This document shows, in pieces, positions 15,193 to 18,505 of a stretch of 18,505 nt of DNA. Position numbers and translations under genes: made by a program. Source of the DNA: Bacillota bacterium (GTDB lineage Bacteria > Bacillota_G > SHA-98 > UBA4971). The stretch is from positions 1-18,505 of the forward strand of contig JAAZEW010000266.1 of NCBI GenBank assembly GCA_012512055.1. The letters are read 5' to 3'. Below the pieces are notes generated by a model, which saw nothing but the letters and a program-made list of their open reading frames with translations, made no database searches and had not been told where the DNA came from. Numbering within the stretch: position 1 is the stretch's first letter; each line of letters begins with the position of its first letter.

Positions 15193-17517
15193 ATGAGCTC
15201 GTTTACGGTAGTGAACCATCCGATAAGCCGAATAGACGCCACTACTAAGGTAACAGGCAGGGCTAAGTTCGCAGACGACCTCGCCTTTGACAGAATGCTC
15301 CATGGACGGGTTCTCCGGGCAAAGTACCCACATGCGAAAATTCTTGAGCTGGACACCCGCAAAGCGGAAGAGGCGCCTGGCGTGGCTGCAGTCATTACCT
15401 GCGCCGATATTCCGGGAGCGCAGGCAATCGGTCCCGTCCGTCCTGATATGCCTATTTTCGTATCCACGCAGACAATGTACTTAGGCGATGCAGTTGCCAT
15501 GGTGGTAGCGGAGACGCCTGAGATTGCAAATCGAGCCCTTGACCTGATACGCGTAGATTACGAGGAACTCCCAACCATATTTGATGTGGAAGAAGCAGTA
15601 TCCGAAGGCGCGCTCCGGCTTCACAAAGACTATCCCGGCAATATTGTGAACCACTATCCCCTTAGAAAGGGTAATGTAGGAGACGGGCTCAAAGCCTCAG
15701 ACGTCGTCCTGGAGCGGACCTACACTACGCAACTGATAGAGCATGCATACATTGAACCTGAAGCAGCAGTCGCTGTGCCGGGGGCATCTGACTGCACTGT
15801 CACTGTATACGGGTCCATCCAGAACCCTTTTACAGCCAGGCGGCACGTAGCTCAAGTCCTCGGAGTAAGCCTCAATAAGGTGAGAATCATCCAGTGCGCC
15901 ATGGGAGGCTCATTCGGAGGCAAAGACGACGTGGTGTCTGCAATCTGCGCAAGGGCTGCTGTAGCAGCTCTCAAAACCGGACGGCCTGTCAAGATAGTCT
16001 ATACCAGGGAAGAGTCGCTCATGGAGAGTTACAAACGGCACCCATATGTCATGAAGTATAAGGTCGGAGCAACCCGTGACGGCAAGCTCCTGGCAATGGA
16101 GATATACATCCTGGCAGACGCAGGCCCTTACGCTTCAATGACGCCTTTTGTCACATGGCGTTCCGTGGTTCAGGCAACAGGCCCGTATGAGGTTCCCAAC
16201 GTCAAGACAGATGTATACGGAGTCTACACAAACAACACATATACCGGTGCAATGAGAGGATTCGGAAGCCCGCAGATTATATTTGCGCAAGAATCTCTCA
16301 TGGACGAACTCGCAGAAGAGCTGGGCATGGATCCCTTAGAATTCCGCTTAAAGAACGCGTTCAGGCAAGGGTCAGTAACCGCCAGCGGACAGGTTTTGGA
16401 TGAGCATACGGTAAGTCTTCGGAACGTCATCAAGAAAGCGACGGAAGCCATAGGTTACTCCGAGAAACGAAAAGCCTATGAGAGAAATAAGGCAGCAAAA
16501 GGGAGAGTCCGAGGAGTAGGTTTTGCAGCAAGTTACCGCGGAGTGAGCCTGGGTGCGGAAGGAGTGGACGCCGCAGGAGCGCTGGTGTCAGTGCAACCTG
16601 ACGGAAGCGTATATGTACACTCCGGGCTTGCAGAAAACGGACAAGGGCTTAAGACCATCTTCTCACAAATCGCAGCCGAAGAGCTTGGTTGCAGGTTTGA
16701 GGATATCGTGTTTATGGATACGGATACATCCGTCATACCTGACAGCGGAGCTACAGTCGCCTCCCGCAGCACAACAATGGGCGGAAGCGCTGTGCGGGAT
16801 GCTGCGAAAAAGGTTAAAGAGGTGCTCTTCGGGGTCGCATCTCGGCTTCTTAATGCACCGCACGAAGAGATAACAGCAGCCGGCGGAAAAGTGTATGTAA
16901 ACGACGACCCTGCAAGGTGCGTGGACTTTAAGGACGTAGCCAAGGCTGCCTACGGTAAAGGCCAACTCATGGCTGCCCTCGGATGGTACCAGGCGCCAAA
17001 GGTGTCATGGGACGAAAAGACAGGACAAGGCAAAGCATACTTCACGTATGTTTACGGGTGCCAGGCGGCTGAAGTTGAGGTGGATTGTGATACCGGGCAA
17101 GTTAAGGTCGTAAAAGTCGTGGCAGCGCATGACGTGGGCCGTGCCATTAACCCTGCCACGGTGGAAGGCCAGATATATGGCGGCGTCACAATGGGAATGG
17201 GTTATGGCATCTTAGAAGAAGTGGAGCTTCAGGACGGCGTCACAAAGACCCGAAATTTTGATGAGTATCTCATCCCTACATCTATGGACGTACCGGAAAT
17301 CATTCCGATTATCGTGGAAAACCCTGACTCATACGGGCCCTACGGAGCAAAGACAATAGGTGAACCTACCTGCGAATTGCTGGCGCCGGCAATAGCCAAC
17401 GCAGTGTATAACGCTTGCGGCAAAAGAATTCGTAAGTTGCCGCTTGACCTTGAGCGAGTGCTCCTAGGTTATTCGCTTAGAGCAGCCCGGGGCAAGAGGG
17501 GAAGTGAACAGGCATGA
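15193..17517 (+). CDS. XDH-family molybdenum-binding large subunit 2
   Basis: A second, distinct 774-residue Mo subunit directly after the first. Landmarks: Gln210 (SIQNP), GGSFGGK (238-244), AMRGFG (353-358) with Phe357, ENGQG (481-485) and the catalytic Glu724 (AKTIGE). By alignment from memory, the bovine Arg880 equivalent is present as Arg323 (TWRSVVQ), while the Glu802 equivalent is Asp245, so this one looks more purine-type than large subunit 1. It is followed at once by an FAD subunit and an Fe-S subunit in the order large-FAD-FeS, as in E. coli xdhABC. Start ATG 15193 has GGAGG 11 nt upstream; ATG 15175 adds six residues but its AGGAG is too close, so either could be right. Xanthine or hypoxanthine hydroxylation is the best guess. 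Confidence 0.93.
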   Translation: MSSFTVVNHPISRIDATTKVTGRAKFADDLAFDRMLHGRVLRAKYPHAKILELDTRKAEEAPGVAAVITCADIPGAQAIGPVRPDMPIFVSTQTMYLGDAVAMVVAETPEIANRALDLIRVDYEELPTIFDVEEAVSEGALRLHKDYPGNIVNHYPLRKGNVGDGLKASDVVLERTYTTQLIEHAYIEPEAAVAVPGASDCTVTVYGSIQNPFTARRHVAQVLGVSLNKVRIIQCAMGGSFGGKDDVVSAICARAAVAALKTGRPVKIVYTREESLMESYKRHPYVMKYKVGATRDGKLLAMEIYILADAGPYASMTPFVTWRSVVQATGPYEVPNVKTDVYGVYTNNTYTGAMRGFGSPQIIFAQESLMDELAEELGMDPLEFRLKNAFRQGSVTASGQVLDEHTVSLRNVIKKATEAIGYSEKRKAYERNKAAKGRVRGVGFAASYRGVSLGAEGVDAAGALVSVQPDGSVYVHSGLAENGQGLKTIFSQIAAEELGCRFEDIVFMDTDTSVIPDSGATVASRSTTMGGSAVRDAAKKVKEVLFGVASRLLNAPHEEITAAGGKVYVNDDPARCVDFKDVAKAAYGKGQLMAALGWYQAPKVSWDEKTGQGKAYFTYVYGCQAAEVEVDCDTGQVKVVKVVAAHDVGRAINPATVEGQIYGGVTMGMGYGILEEVELQDGVTKTRNFDEYLIPTSMDVPEIIPIIVENPDSYGPYGAKTIGEPTCELLAPAIANAVYNACGKRIRKLPLDLERVLLGYSLRAARGKRGSEQA

Positions 17518-18386
17518 CCCTTGGATTCATTCGGCCTAAGACAGTCCGTGAAGCAATGGAAGTCCTCAGTAAACACAAGGACAATTCAAGGATAGTCGCA
17601 GGCGCAACCGACGTCATGGTTCAGATGAGGAGCGCGAAACCCACCGAAGAGAGGACTCTCTGGCTGGTGGATATCACAGATATCCCCGAGCTGTCCTATG
17701 TTAATCTTGGGAACGGCATTGTAAGAATCGGAGCCATGACCACCCACAGGGATATTGCAAGGAGCGCTGTTATCCATGATGTAGCGCCATTTCTCGCTGA
17801 TGCATGTCTCAGTGTGGGTTCTCCTCAAATCAGGACACGAGGCACAATAGGAGGGAACATTGTCAATGCGTCACCTGCCGCAGACTCTCTTCCGCCGCTT
17901 GCCGCCCTTTCGGCACGACTGCGCTTAGCCAGCAGGAGGGGTTCGCGAGATGTTGCCCTTTGCGACTTCTTCAAAGGCCCTTACAAGACGACAATCGAAC
18001 CTGACGAAATACTTGAAGAAGTGTACTTCCGTGCTCCCAAACCGTCTTCTCGCTGTGCATTTTTGAAGCTTGGCAGACGCGAGTCCCTTGCCATAGCCCG
18101 CCTTAGCGTAGCCGTGCTCCTTGACGTAGATGAGTCACGCAAAATATCAGAAGCTGCAATAGCTCCGGGAGCATGCCTTCCCATGCCTGCCAGGATCGCC
18201 CGGGCGGAACAGGCTCTCGCCGGGAGAATCCCTGATGAAGAAGTAGTTGCTTCCGCCTCTCGGGAAGTGGGAGAGGAAATGGTGAGAGTCAGCGGTGTAA
18301 GATGGTCTACAGAGTATAAAAAGCCTGTTGTGTGCGCCCTTACAAAGCGGGCTATTTGGAAGGCTCTGGGGGTGGATGTAGATTGA
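17514..18386 (+). CDS. XDH-family FAD-binding subunit (second set)
   Basis: This is the FAD subunit for large subunit 2, 290 residues. FAD motifs are IVAGATDVMVQM (first Gly-Gly-Thr-Asp reads Gly-Ala-Thr-Asp) and GSPQIRTRGTIGGN with NASPAADSLPPL. It is a clear paralogue of the first FAD subunit, differing throughout. Start ATG overlaps the preceding stop (ATGA), and its own TGA overlaps the TTG of the next gene, so the large-FAD-FeS genes are translationally linked. Confidence 0.94.
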   Translation: MTLGFIRPKTVREAMEVLSKHKDNSRIVAGATDVMVQMRSAKPTEERTLWLVDITDIPELSYVNLGNGIVRIGAMTTHRDIARSAVIHDVAPFLADACLSVGSPQIRTRGTIGGNIVNASPAADSLPPLAALSARLRLASRRGSRDVALCDFFKGPYKTTIEPDEILEEVYFRAPKPSSRCAFLKLGRRESLAIARLSVAVLLDVDESRKISEAAIAPGACLPMPARIARAEQALAGRIPDEEVVASASREVGEEMVRVSGVRWSTEYKKPVVCALTKRAIWKALGVDVD

Positions 18387-18505
18387 AGAAAGCTGAGACG
18401 GAGCAGAAGAGATTCATATCCCTTACAGTAAACGGCGATGATTTTGAGGTTGAAATATCCGCCTGCGACAGACTCATTGACGTGCTCAGAGGCAAGCTGG
18501 GGCTC
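18383..18505 (+). CDS. XDH-family 2Fe-2S small subunit (second set), partial
   Basis: The first 41 codons of a second Fe-S subunit, cut by the right edge. The start is TTG 18383, overlapping the FAD-subunit stop (TTGA), with a G-rich ribosome site just upstream. The visible part, FISLTVNGDDFEVEIS then DRLIDVLRGKLGL, is the N-terminal beta-grasp of the plant-type ferredoxin domain and aligns with VSLEINGDDVRREVP...LLDFLRDDLGL of the first small subunit. The cluster-binding cysteines lie outside the window. Confidence 0.88.
   Translation, partial: MKKAETEQKRFISLTVNGDDFEVEISACDRLIDVLRGKLGL

Overview
This window carries one long, tightly packed, co-directional catabolic gene cluster (about 1425 to the right edge, continuing beyond it), preceded by a divergent partial membrane-transporter-like gene. 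Many GTG/TTG starts, strong GGAGG-type ribosome sites, stop/start overlaps and the gene set (two molybdenum hydroxylases, Fe-S flavoenzymes, carbamate kinase, XRE-cupin regulator) suggest a strictly anaerobic bacterium living on nitrogen heterocycles, most likely Bacillota (Clostridia-like) or Synergistota. That placement is inference from gene content, not from a marker gene.

Layout. 1-1009 (minus, cut by the left edge): MFS-like membrane protein. 1010-1424: non-coding divergent regulatory region. 1425-6967: zinc-ribbon threonine-synthase-like PLP enzyme, XRE-cupin regulator, carbamate kinase, HyuA-like hydantoinase/dihydropyrimidinase and YgeY-like M20 hydrolase. 7111-18505: xanthine-dehydrogenase-family (XDH) small subunit, MocA cytidylyltransferase, XdhC chaperone, PreT-like and PreA-like flavoproteins, FAD subunit, MoaD/ThiS-like carrier, two different XDH large subunits in tandem, a second FAD subunit, and the first 41 codons of a second XDH small subunit. 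So there are parts for two three-subunit molybdenum hydroxylases, plus two cofactor-maturation proteins.

How they may work together. The set resembles the Escherichia coli ygeW-ygeX-ygeY-hyuA-yqeA-...-xdhD island and the purine/urate islands of anaerobic gut bacteria: hydroxylation (XDHs) and reduction (PreT/PreA) of a purine or pyrimidine ring, ring opening (HyuA-like), hydrolysis (YgeY-like), amino-acid breakdown by a PLP enzyme, and ATP from carbamoyl phosphate by carbamate kinase. It differs from that template: a threonine-synthase-like protein stands where YgeX would be, PreT/PreA stand where YgfK would be, no carbamoyltransferase or SsnA is present in the window, and PreA has a changed pocket residue. 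Substrates are not decided by sequence alone.

I saw no frameshifted gene, insertion sequence, tRNA, rRNA or CRISPR array, and no convincing intrinsic terminator inside the cluster.
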